From: an uncultured Clostridia bacterium
GTDB taxonomy: Bacteria; Bacillota; Clostridia; Lachnospirales; Anaerotignaceae
Assembly (NCBI GenBank): GCA_910587195.1
Contig: CAJUKL010000066.1
Location: forward strand, 1 to 8,898
DNA length: 8,898 nt
Reading direction: 5' to 3'
The notes under the pieces were generated by a model. The model made no database searches and was not told the DNA's origin. It saw only the letters and a list, made by a program, of their open reading frames with translations. This document shows positions 1 to 6,150 of this stretch, one piece after another (the stretch's first letter is position 1; each line of letters begins with the position of its first letter). Made by a program: the position numbers and the translations under genes.

Positions 1-111
1 CGTTTTGCTGCTGTACGTTGAAGTGGAATAGTTGCTTTAGTTGAACGACAACAGAACACTATCAGCTAAAAATGAGATTTTGTTGCGTATGTAAAAGATA
101 AAGTTTTTGGT

Positions 112-133
112 CAAGCTTTTTTCAAAAAGCTTG
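112..133 (+). repeat. AT-rich perfect hairpin within repeat copy A
   Basis: The arms CAAGCTTTTT (112-121) and AAAAAGCTTG (124-133) are perfectly complementary around a two-base centre. The same 34-base block (100-133) occurs without a change in the minus-strand copy at 8830-8797. The run of T inside the arm could act as a weak terminator on either strand, but the hairpin has few G-C pairs. Confidence 0.75.
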
Positions 134-159
134 CGAGAGTTTGAGAGCAGAGCTCTCAA
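134..159 (+). repeat. Covarying hairpin with a duplicated 5' arm (repeat copy A)
   Basis: The arms TTGAGAGC (141-148) and GCTCTCAA (152-159) form an 8-bp stem closed by the triloop AGA. The 5' arm sequence GAGAG also occurs once more just upstream (135-139), so two mutually exclusive pairings with the 3' arm are possible. In the opposite-strand copy at 8771-8795 the stem is TTAGGGAC/GTCCCTAA with an AAT loop, and the upstream copy is AGGG. All three segments have therefore changed together. The flanking blocks on both sides are identical between the copies. Confidence 0.75.
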
Positions 160-199
160 GGTCTTAATCTTTTTACACTTGGAAGCGTGTTTTTAAAAG

Positions 200-234
200 G
201 GTGCAAGGCGTCCAATGGACGCTTGTTCTGCACC
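200..234 (+). repeat. GC-rich hairpin within repeat copy A
   Basis: The inner stem is GCGTCC (208-213) with GGACGC (217-222) around the loop AAT. The outer stem is GGTGCA (200-205) with TGCACC (229-234), separated from the inner one by unpaired bases. The copy at the right end of the window has a shorter, different stem in the matching place (CGCCT/AGGCG at 8700-8713), so pairing rather than sequence appears to be kept. Confidence 0.7.
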
Positions 235-255
235 GACCCGAGCGAAGCGTAGACT

Positions 256-293
256 TTGGGGAAACTTTTCACAAGCGAAAAAAGTTTCCCCAA
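256..293 (+). repeat. Long stem-loop within repeat copy A
   Basis: The arms GGGGAAACTTTT (258-269) and AAAAGTTTCCCC (280-291) are perfectly complementary over 12 bp. The stem extends by two T-A pairs outward (256-257 with 292-293), leaving a loop of about 10 bases. This is the strongest hairpin in the region. Lying about 130 bases past the pgeF stop codon, it could stop transcripts from either side, although no clean U-tract follows it. Confidence 0.7.
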
Positions 294-299
294 GAAGGT

Positions 300-334
300 C
301 TTACTTTCATCACGTTTTCCTGAAAGAAAGTAAG
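300..334 (+). repeat. CTTACTTTC/GAAAGTAAG stem-loop within repeat copy A
   Basis: The arms CTTACTTTC (300-308) and GAAAGTAAG (326-334) pair over 9 bp with a 17-base loop. The sequence then runs into GCAAAGAAC, which is shared with the copy at 5997-6026. There the same stem has a much shorter loop and one irregular base. Confidence 0.65.
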
Positions 335-423
335 CAAAGAACTTCTGTGTAAAAACTTCGTTTTGCTGCTGTGAGTTGGAACTGAGTGTTTGTTGTGGTT
401 GAAGCGACAATAAACATATCCTG

Positions 424-1230
424 CTATTTTAAGGCAATAATACCTGCCATATTTCCTCTATCATTTCCCATCACTCTATGAGAGTAAAATAAATCTGTAT
501 GGCACATTGTACAAATTTTTGTCAGTTCAATGTTATTCTGTTCTACACCACAATCCATTAAAATACGTTTATTGGTTTCCCATAAATCAATTTTATATCT
601 TTCTGGTACAGTATCTTTCATAATAACATCCTCTGCAAAGGGAAGTTTTTGACGAAACTCTTTGACAACAGGTTCATCTACTTGAAAACAACATTGTCCA
701 ATGGAAGGGCCAATTCCTGCTATAATGTCTTTTGCATGAGTGCCATAATTAAGTTCCATTTTTTGGATTGCCTTTTTAGCAATTCCATTGACAGTACCTC
801 TCCAGCCGGCATGAATAGCAGCAATCGCTTTTTTATTAGGGTCAAAAAGCAATATGGGTACACAATCAGCACAAAATACAACAAGCTGAATTCCCGGAAT
901 ATTTGTCACCAAACCATCTGTATTTTTAATGGTACTCTTTTTGGTTACACCCATTCCTCTGTCCTGTTCTGTAACAACTCTGATATTAGTTGTATGTGTT
1001 TGGTGACAAAGTACAAAACTATTTTTGTCAAAATTAAGTGTATTACAAAGAATATCGTAATTTTGCAATACTTTTTCTGCTGCTTCACCCCTAGAAAAAC
1101 TTAAATTTAGTTCTGCATAAATACCAGTACTTACTCCTCCTAAACGTGTTGTTACACAATGTTTTACTGCATTTGTGTTTTCTAAATTTTGAAATGTAAT
1201 ATATTTTAAATTATTTTTTTGTTGAATCAT
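424..1230 (-). CDS. pgeF: Peptidoglycan editing factor PgeF (YfiH/laccase-domain family)
   Basis: The protein has 268 residues, full length for the Cu-oxidase_4 (YfiH/YlmD) family. Family members are cytoplasmic. In E. coli PgeF removes peptidoglycan precursors carrying L-Ser in place of L-Ala, and relatives have purine nucleoside phosphorylase and adenosine deaminase activity. The family signatures are all present: CVTTRLGG (25-32), HQTH (76-79), CADC (120-123), HAGWRGT (140-146) and GIGPSIGQCCFQV (172-184). The last is followed by a SHR segment near 250. The metal-binding His/Cys set expected of the family (His in HQTH, Cys in ADC, His in HAGW) is complete. The ATG at 1230 is preceded by AGGAG seven bases upstream, which supports this start. 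The stop is TAG. The gene lies downstream of the helicase gene but is separated from it by a strong terminator and a 182-base gap, so it is probably transcribed on its own. The family assignment is firm; which in vivo activity dominates is not decided by sequence. Confidence 0.95.
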   Translation of the reverse strand: MIQQKNNLKYITFQNLENTNAVKHCVTTRLGGVSTGIYAELNLSFSRGEAAEKVLQNYDILCNTLNFDKNSFVLCHQTHTTNIRVVTEQDRGMGVTKKSTIKNTDGLVTNIPGIQLVVFCADCVPILLFDPNKKAIAAIHAGWRGTVNGIAKKAIQKMELNYGTHAKDIIAGIGPSIGQCCFQVDEPVVKEFRQKLPFAEDVIMKDTVPERYKIDLWETNKRILMDCGVEQNNIELTKICTMCHTDLFYSHRVMGNDRGNMAGIIALK

Positions 1231-1237
1231 AATTTTT

Positions 1238-1242
1238 CTCCT
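1238..1242 (-). promoter_or_regulatory. Ribosome binding site of pgeF
   Basis: Read on the minus strand this is AGGAG, seven bases before the ATG at 1230. It fixes the pgeF start. Confidence 0.85.
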
Positions 1243-1294
1243 ATTTTTTAAATTTTAAAATAAATTTTTGCTTGTAGATGGAATAACAATATTT

Positions 1295-1369
1295 TTTCCT
1301 GTTGCTTACCTAAAGCAACTATTCTCAATATATGGCAGCAAAACGCTAGTTTTTTACAAAAGTTCTTGG
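1295..1369 (-). repeat. Degenerate end module of the repeat family (copy D), in the pgeF leader
   Basis: On the minus strand the segment starts CCAAGAACTTTTG and continues to CGTTTTGCTGCC, then GAATAGTTGCTTTAG, then CAACAGG. The first part matches the copy at 6018-6057 (AAAGAACTTTT, then GTTTTACTGCTG). The second part matches copy A at 29-43, 15 bases (GAATAGTTGCTTTAG) being identical. It contains a perfect 7-bp hairpin GTTGCTT/AAGCAAC (1319-1301 on the minus strand, loop TAGGT). The rest of the 1231-1376 gap is AT-rich, and I see no convincing sigma-A promoter for pgeF in it. This is a partial copy, identified by eye. Confidence 0.6.
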
Positions 1370-1376
1370 ATAAACT

Positions 1377-1408
1377 AAAACCTTAAAGGAAAACTCCTTT
1401 AAGGTTTT
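1377..1408 (-). terminator. Rho-independent terminator of the helicase gene
   Basis: A perfect 14-bp stem (arms AAAACCTTAAAGGA and TCCTTTAAGGTTTT, 4-base loop) begins five bases after the helicase stop codon. On the minus strand the outer U-A pairs and the following bases supply a short U-tract. On the plus strand a run of six T follows the core stem, so it could stop transcription in both directions. Confidence 0.85.
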
Positions 1409-1412
1409 TTGA

Positions 1413-4400
1413 TTATTGTTCTTCTGTTTCTTTTTTCCATTCATTAATAATCTGAGAAGCTCTGACTCTAACTTTTCTTTGTAAATCTGTAAAGTTTGGT
1501 TTATGACTTGGTTCTGGTTCAATTCCGAGTTCTTTTAAATTTGCAGCAATTCGGTCTAACATTTGTTCTGGATTATTATAATATTCACTACCTCTAATTC
1601 TAACAAACTTCCAGCCAGCTCTTTCTAGCGTTGCTTGTTTTTCCATATCTTGTAGTAAGTCATCATCACTATCTTCATATTTTTTACCGTCACACGTAAT
1701 TGCGACCCTATTATCTTGATAAACTGCTACCATATCAATATAGAAATTTCCAGCGCGCCATTTTGGTATAATATGATATCCACGTTTGATAAGAGCTTTT
1801 GTAACTGCTTTTTCAAAATAAGAACTAGGTTTTGTTTGGTCAAAAGTAGCCGGATTGGTAACATATTCTATAAAATCTTTTCTAATGTCCTCTGGTTTTA
1901 GGTCACGTCGTACATCAAGAGAATGTACAACCCACAACTGATTTTTTGCCCGGCTTACCGCAACATTATAGTTTCGCATTTCTGGTTGATATGTTACTTC
2001 TCCATCATTATCCACTAAAGAGATAAAAATAATATCTCTTTCTTCATTTTGAAAATAAGAAGCTTCTCCACATAATATTTGTCTTTGTTCATATTCTTTT
2101 GTATCAATTTTGTCAAAAGAAAGTTTTTGAATTAATCTGGCTTGTTCTGCTCCACCTAACGAGATAACGCCAAAAGTCATATTTTGATATTCTGGCTGTT
2201 CCATGCAAGCTAACATTAGTGCAACAATATTTTTTGCTTCTGCTACATTTCTATTTTTACTGTCTTTGCTACCCTTTACACGATAAGAAATAGTTGCTGG
2301 TTTTACTGCAACATTTTTATCGCTTCTTAAAGGCTGTAGTTGATTATCATAAAAAGTGCGATTATTATATCCAATAATATGAGGAAGGCTTCTAAAATGT
2401 TCTTTTAACATAATGGTTTCAAATCTTGCTTCTGCAATATCATACAACGAATGTCTTGCGTCATAAAGTTGTGCATTTACAATTCCTATCAAGTTTCTAA
2501 TATTAATTTCTGCTGGAATAATAGATGGCCCAAATTGTTTTTTATCTCCTAATACAATTACTTTTTTTGCCATTTGTAAAATAGCAAGGGAAGACAAATT
2601 GCATTGATTTGCTTCATCAATAATTGCAATATCAAATTTATTTTTTGCAGGATTAAATTGTTCTAACACTTGATTGATAGACATAATCCAAGCTGGCAAA
2701 ATAGGTTGACATTGTAGCATTAATTGTTGTGCTTCTGGTGCCATTTTTCCTTTTTCTACAACAACATTTTTCCAATCCTGCAAAATCTGTTTTTGACTGC
2801 TGTTCTTTTTCATTTCTTCAAAAATACGGCTCCAGGTTTTGCTTTCTACCAATTTTGCTGTTGTTTTTTGTAATGTACTACCTAATTGTTTTAACTGTTT
2901 TTGCATTTCATCAAAAGGCAATTTAATAATATCATCTACTATCATAGAAAATTGTTTCCAGTTCCAAGCACCTTTTATATTTTCAGGGCAAGTTGTTTTT
3001 CCATGAATCCCTTGCCGATTTCGAATTGCTTCTGCCCATTTTGGTGCAACAGCTTCAATTTTATCTAAAATACGGCTTCTTTTTCCATAATTATGATTTT
3101 TTTGATAAGCTGCTACTAATTCTTTATATGCCTTTTCATATCTTTCTGCATCTTGTTCCTGCATAGCAATCAGCATATTATTACAAATATTGGAAGTTTT
3201 AAACTCTTGTGATTTTGATTCTTCCAAAGCTTGAATAGCTTCTTGCAAAACATTGTTACTATTTGGTAAATCCACTTCTATCAATTCTGCTACTGCAATA
3301 TAGTCTGGAAGCAATTTATAGATTAAATTAATATCATGTTCTGCTTCTTCAATAGGAGAGGTTATTTCTTCTGGTGTTTCAAAACACAAAGGCGACAAAC
3401 CACATTCTAAAGCGACTTTTTGAATTGGTTCATAAACTGTTTTATGCCAATTCAACCGTTCTTCAATCTGGTCTATCATTTTAATTCCCTCTTGTTCTGG
3501 TGCTTCTCCCAAGCGATAAAAAGGCATACCATCTTGTTCTTCTATCAATTTTACCCAAAGTCTTTCAATTTCTTTACGTTTTAATTCCATGCTCATTGTA
3601 ACAATTAAATCATCACAATCTGCCACAGAAGAAATATGTTTTCCATTAATTTCAAGTGTATCATACAAATACATAATATCTTTGTGGAGTAAAGAAAACA
3701 GTTTTCCCATTTTTTTGCCACGTTGCTGTATTTGTTCTCTTAATTTATAAAGCAGTTCTAAATTTTTATCAGAAATATATTCTGGGTCAAACTCTACTCT
3801 TTTTCTTAAAATTTGATTTTCTTCATTATCTCGCATATGATATTCATGAGCATCTTGCAAGACATCCACCAATTCCTGCCATTCATTTGTAAGTTCTTCT
3901 TTTCGAAATCCTTTTTGTTTTTGACGCTGTTTTGCAGAAGAAATAGCAGAAAGCTCCCAATCTAAAAACTTTTTTTCTTCTGGATATTGCCTAAAAAATT
4001 CTTTGATTTCTTCTATTTTTTCCGTATTCAGATTATTATACAGTGGAGTATCCTGAATACTTGCTGTATTTTTTACAACATCTACCGTAACATAATCTTT
4101 TATTTTTCCCTGCAAGGTAATTAATTTGACCATAAAAGAATTTTTTTCTGCTGTATTTTTTGCAAATGTTTCTGGTGACATAAAATCTTCAGGGTTTGGC
4201 AATCCATACAATAATTCTAATTCTTGTTCTCTTGTCATGGAGTTATTTAACTGGTAAAGAAATTCCAACGATTTTACAGAAACAGGAAGCGGCACTCCTA
4301 TGGCAATTTCTCCAGGAATATAAGACATTTCCTCTCTATTTTCGCATACAAAGTCAGCCACTTCTGATGGTGTATATTGTTCTCCTGAAAACGGAATCAT

Positions 4401-5933
4401 TTCATATTCTTTCTGTTGTATATCATAAAGTGTATTTCTTACTGTTTGCAAGCTAGCAATTATTTCTTTTCTTTGCCTTTCTGATACAATCGCATCATCA
4501 TAAACTTTGTCATACTTATGAGAAGATAAGTATTTCATCATTCCATCAATCGAATGTTCTATGTCATCTTTGTCACTTTCCAACAAAGAAATACATAAAT
4601 GCTGCAATTCTGGTTCTATTTTTTCTTTTAAAGTTGAAAGTGCTTTTTGTGTGTGACTTGTTACAAGTACACTATTGCCTTCTGCCAAAAAATGCCCCAT
4701 CAAATTGGCTATCATATGTGCTTTTGCTGTACCTGGAGGACTTTGCACCACTACAACATCAGATGTTTCCATACAATGCCCAATTTCAATTTGTTCTTTA
4801 TTTGCTGCTTTTGCCAGCAACATTGTTTTATCTTCTCCACGTATGATAGAAATTTTTTGTATAAATTCCTGTTTTTCCTGTTCTTTTTGCTTTGCAATTT
4901 GTTCTTCTTCGCTTAATTCTTTCTGTGGTATTTCTTCCTGTTTGGGTTCTTCTTTTTTTAGCAGACCTTTTTCTATCATATTTTGCAACGGAGGAGAAAC
5001 CGTATTCGTCTGTTTTATTTCATTAATAATTTCATCAAGGGCCGGTAATATATTATTTACTTTTTCTCGTACCAGCAAAATAGGTTTATTGTATATAACT
5101 GTTTCATTTTCTATTTTTTCACCATTATCCCGATAAACTGCAAAAACATTCAAATTATAGGTAAGGTTTTCTAATAATTTTCTTGTATCTTTTGCCAAAG
5201 GGTGACTTTTTTCTAAATCTGCTTTTACAGCATTAATAGCTTTTTCATCAACATTTTCTAACTGTTTTAATAATGCTACATTCAGTTCAGAAGGAGCATC
5301 TGTATCTATAATACGAATTGTATTATTTTCAACATCAAAGTCAAGAGTTACCCTTTTTAAAAGAATAGGATACTCTATTTGTTCCCGAACTAAAACGCCT
5401 TGCCCTAGCACAATTTCCAGAGATTCCTTTTTTAGACTTTGATATTGATTCCAAAACTTTCTAAAAATCAGTTCTAATTGTTTATATCTTTTTTGTTGTT
5501 TTACATTTTTTCGGCTTTCTATCCATTTAGTTCTTATATTTACCCAATCATACAATTCCTGTTGTGCTTCAGCATCTTTAAAAAATTCTTGGAAGGTAAC
5601 TTTTTTTCCTACTCCATTTTCATTTTTAAGGATACTTTCTTTAAATACAATTTGATTATTAGGGTCTTTCCAATCTGTATTAATCCATACTTCTAAGTAA
5701 TCTGGTATTGGAGGACAAGGTTCCATATCCGGTTTTATGACTTCTAGTATGACATTTTCTTTTCCTTTTGTCTGGTCTAAAAAAGGACATTTTAGAAATT
5801 TTTTACTAAGAGGTAACTCATCTAAATATTGATACCATTGCTCTTGTTGTACATTGGTAATGACTTTGTATCTTGTTTCATAGACTTGCTTGATGTGCTG
5901 AAACAGTTTTATTGCTTTTTCTGTGCTATTCAA
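1413..5933 (-). CDS. Large SF1 (UPF1/DNA2-like) helicase with C-terminal Vsr-like nuclease domain
   Basis: The protein has 1506 residues. Residues 1-330 match no domain I can name. A charged linker (about 325-360, rich in E, K and Q) leads to the ATPase. Helicase motifs in order are: Q-like motif N378/Q381; Walker A 398-405; motif Ia LVTSHTQKAL (423-432); a long, largely helical insertion (about 440-1095); Walker B IIDEA (1104-1108); GDKKQ (1129-1133); EHFRS (1178-1182); FQNEERD (1294-1300); NVAVSRAK (1323-1330). Residues 1371-1475 resemble Vsr-like/MTES_1575 endonuclease domains: FE (1373-1374), ID (1399-1400), CDG (1414-1416), LERAGW (1436-1441) and RIRGSE (1445-1450). Two features are odd. 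Walker A reads SPPGTAKA, whereas the family has GPPGTGK(S/T). CDGKKYE has Glu1420 where the family usually has His. The start is TTG at 5933 with GGTGA six bases upstream; an in-frame TGA three codons further up rules out extension. Helicase-Vsr architecture is known from stand-alone anti-phage genes such as Hhe, so defence is a plausible but unproven role. The gene has its own promoter and terminator and no partner gene here. Confidence 0.85.
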   Translation of the reverse strand: MNSTEKAIKLFQHIKQVYETRYKVITNVQQEQWYQYLDELPLSKKFLKCPFLDQTKGKENVILEVIKPDMEPCPPIPDYLEVWINTDWKDPNNQIVFKESILKNENGVGKKVTFQEFFKDAEAQQELYDWVNIRTKWIESRKNVKQQKRYKQLELIFRKFWNQYQSLKKESLEIVLGQGVLVREQIEYPILLKRVTLDFDVENNTIRIIDTDAPSELNVALLKQLENVDEKAINAVKADLEKSHPLAKDTRKLLENLTYNLNVFAVYRDNGEKIENETVIYNKPILLVREKVNNILPALDEIINEIKQTNTVSPPLQNMIEKGLLKKEEPKQEEIPQKELSEEEQIAKQKEQEKQEFIQKISIIRGEDKTMLLAKAANKEQIEIGHCMETSDVVVVQSPPGTAKAHMIANLMGHFLAEGNSVLVTSHTQKALSTLKEKIEPELQHLCISLLESDKDDIEHSIDGMMKYLSSHKYDKVYDDAIVSERQRKEIIASLQTVRNTLYDIQQKEYEMIPFSGEQYTPSEVADFVCENREEMSYIPGEIAIGVPLPVSVKSLEFLYQLNNSMTREQELELLYGLPNPEDFMSPETFAKNTAEKNSFMVKLITLQGKIKDYVTVDVVKNTASIQDTPLYNNLNTEKIEEIKEFFRQYPEEKKFLDWELSAISSAKQRQKQKGFRKEELTNEWQELVDVLQDAHEYHMRDNEENQILRKRVEFDPEYISDKNLELLYKLREQIQQRGKKMGKLFSLLHKDIMYLYDTLEINGKHISSVADCDDLIVTMSMELKRKEIERLWVKLIEEQDGMPFYRLGEAPEQEGIKMIDQIEERLNWHKTVYEPIQKVALECGLSPLCFETPEEITSPIEEAEHDINLIYKLLPDYIAVAELIEVDLPNSNNVLQEAIQALEESKSQEFKTSNICNNMLIAMQEQDAERYEKAYKELVAAYQKNHNYGKRSRILDKIEAVAPKWAEAIRNRQGIHGKTTCPENIKGAWNWKQFSMIVDDIIKLPFDEMQKQLKQLGSTLQKTTAKLVESKTWSRIFEEMKKNSSQKQILQDWKNVVVEKGKMAPEAQQLMLQCQPILPAWIMSINQVLEQFNPAKNKFDIAIIDEANQCNLSSLAILQMAKKVIVLGDKKQFGPSIIPAEINIRNLIGIVNAQLYDARHSLYDIAEARFETIMLKEHFRSLPHIIGYNNRTFYDNQLQPLRSDKNVAVKPATISYRVKGSKDSKNRNVAEAKNIVALMLACMEQPEYQNMTFGVISLGGAEQARLIQKLSFDKIDTKEYEQRQILCGEASYFQNEERDIIFISLVDNDGEVTYQPEMRNYNVAVSRAKNQLWVVHSLDVRRDLKPEDIRKDFIEYVTNPATFDQTKPSSYFEKAVTKALIKRGYHIIPKWRAGNFYIDMVAVYQDNRVAITCDGKKYEDSDDDLLQDMEKQATLERAGWKFVRIRGSEYYNNPEQMLDRIAANLKELGIEPEPSHKPNFTDLQRKVRVRASQIINEWKKETEEQ

Positions 5934-5939
5934 TACAAT

Positions 5940-5944
5940 TCACC
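5940..5944 (-). promoter_or_regulatory. Ribosome binding site for the TTG start of the helicase gene
   Basis: Read on the minus strand this is GGTGA, six bases before the TTG at 5933. It matches the 3' half of a full Shine-Dalgarno sequence. The stronger-looking AAAGGA further upstream is about 15 bases from the start, which is too far, and an in-frame TGA lies between them. The weak site and TTG start suggest low expression. Confidence 0.6.
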
Positions 5945-5964
5945 ACATTCCTTTTTTTAATTCT

Positions 5965-5993
5965 ATTATAAACGATATATCCCTTCCTAGCAA
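5965..5993 (-). promoter_or_regulatory. Sigma-A promoter of the helicase gene
   Basis: On the minus strand TTGCTA (-35, 5993-5988), a 17-base spacer and a perfect TATAAT (-10, 5970-5965) are seen. Transcription would begin near 5958, giving a short leader of about 25 bases before the TTG start. The -35 box directly abuts the edge of the repeat copy at 5994. Confidence 0.8.
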
Positions 5994-6150
5994 CCGTTAC
6001 TTTCTTGAAAGAAAGGTAGCAAAGAACTTTTATGCAAAACTTCGTTTTACTGCTGTGTGTTAAACAGTTGTTAGAGATAAACGACAACAGAATACCATCG
6101 GTTAAAAATTCCTTCTATATCCATTCACAAAAAATAAAGTTTTTGGTTAA
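5994..6150 (+). repeat. Repeat family copy B, between hisC and the helicase gene
   Basis: This is a shortened copy in the same orientation as copy A. It has the TTACTTTC/GAAAGGTAG stem (5997-6018), then GCAAAGAAC, then ACTTCGTTTTACTGCTGT. A hairpin GTTGTT (6067-6072) with GACAAC (6083-6088) follows, with a T-G wobble. CAGAATACCATCGGTTAAAAA comes next, split here as CAGAATACC and ATCGGTTAAAAA. It ends with AAAGTTTTTGGTTAA, matching AAAGTTTTTGGTCAA of copy A. The block of long hairpins found in copy A is missing. The match reaches into the hisC stop codon (6149-6147). The gap 5934-6146 holds this repeat and the helicase promoter. No separate terminator for hisC is evident. Confidence 0.75.

Larger units (their letters stand above)
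1..423 (+). repeat. Composite multi-hairpin intergenic repeat (copy A, about 1.2 units)
   Basis: This 423-base stretch has no convincing gene and is built from successive inverted repeats. It opens with an end module (CGTTTTGCTGCTGT at 1-14, then ACGACAACAG near 45-54). Hairpins follow at 112-133, 141-159, 200-234, 256-293 and 300-334. A second copy of the end module follows (CGTTTTGCTGCTGT from 359, CGACAA at 405-410), so the unit repeats with a period of about 358 bases. The second end module runs up to the pgeF stop codon at 424-426. Related copies lie at 1295-1369 (minus), 5994-6150 (plus) and 8695-8898 (minus). The family resembles dispersed intergenic repeats of Clostridia as I recall them, but I cannot name it. 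No transposase, target duplication or terminal repeat typical of an insertion sequence is visible. The left end is cut by the window edge. Confidence 0.8.

Noticed and set aside
156..410. An 84-codon open frame on the minus strand inside the left repeat.
   Set aside because: It starts with TTG, lies wholly within the hairpin repeat and has only a weak upstream AGGA. Its translation follows the inverted repeats and looks like a by-product of the repeat, not a protein.
1..423. CRISPR array or insertion sequence as an explanation for the repeats.
   Set aside because: There are no short regularly spaced direct repeats with unique spacers, no cas genes and no transposase. The repeats are long, hairpin-rich and dispersed.
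649..1104. A 151-codon plus-strand open frame opposite pgeF.
   Set aside because: pgeF on the other strand carries all family motifs. This frame has no recognisable feature.
1301..1319. A riboswitch or leader attenuator in front of pgeF.
   Set aside because: The 7-bp hairpin there is explained as part of a degenerate repeat copy. No U-tract or known riboswitch core is seen.
4634..5136. Overlapping plus-strand open frames of 70-153 codons opposite the helicase gene.
   Set aside because: They are antisense to a clearly coding region, rich in Phe, Cys and Ser as expected from the reverse of an AT-rich gene, and lack ribosome binding sites and family motifs.
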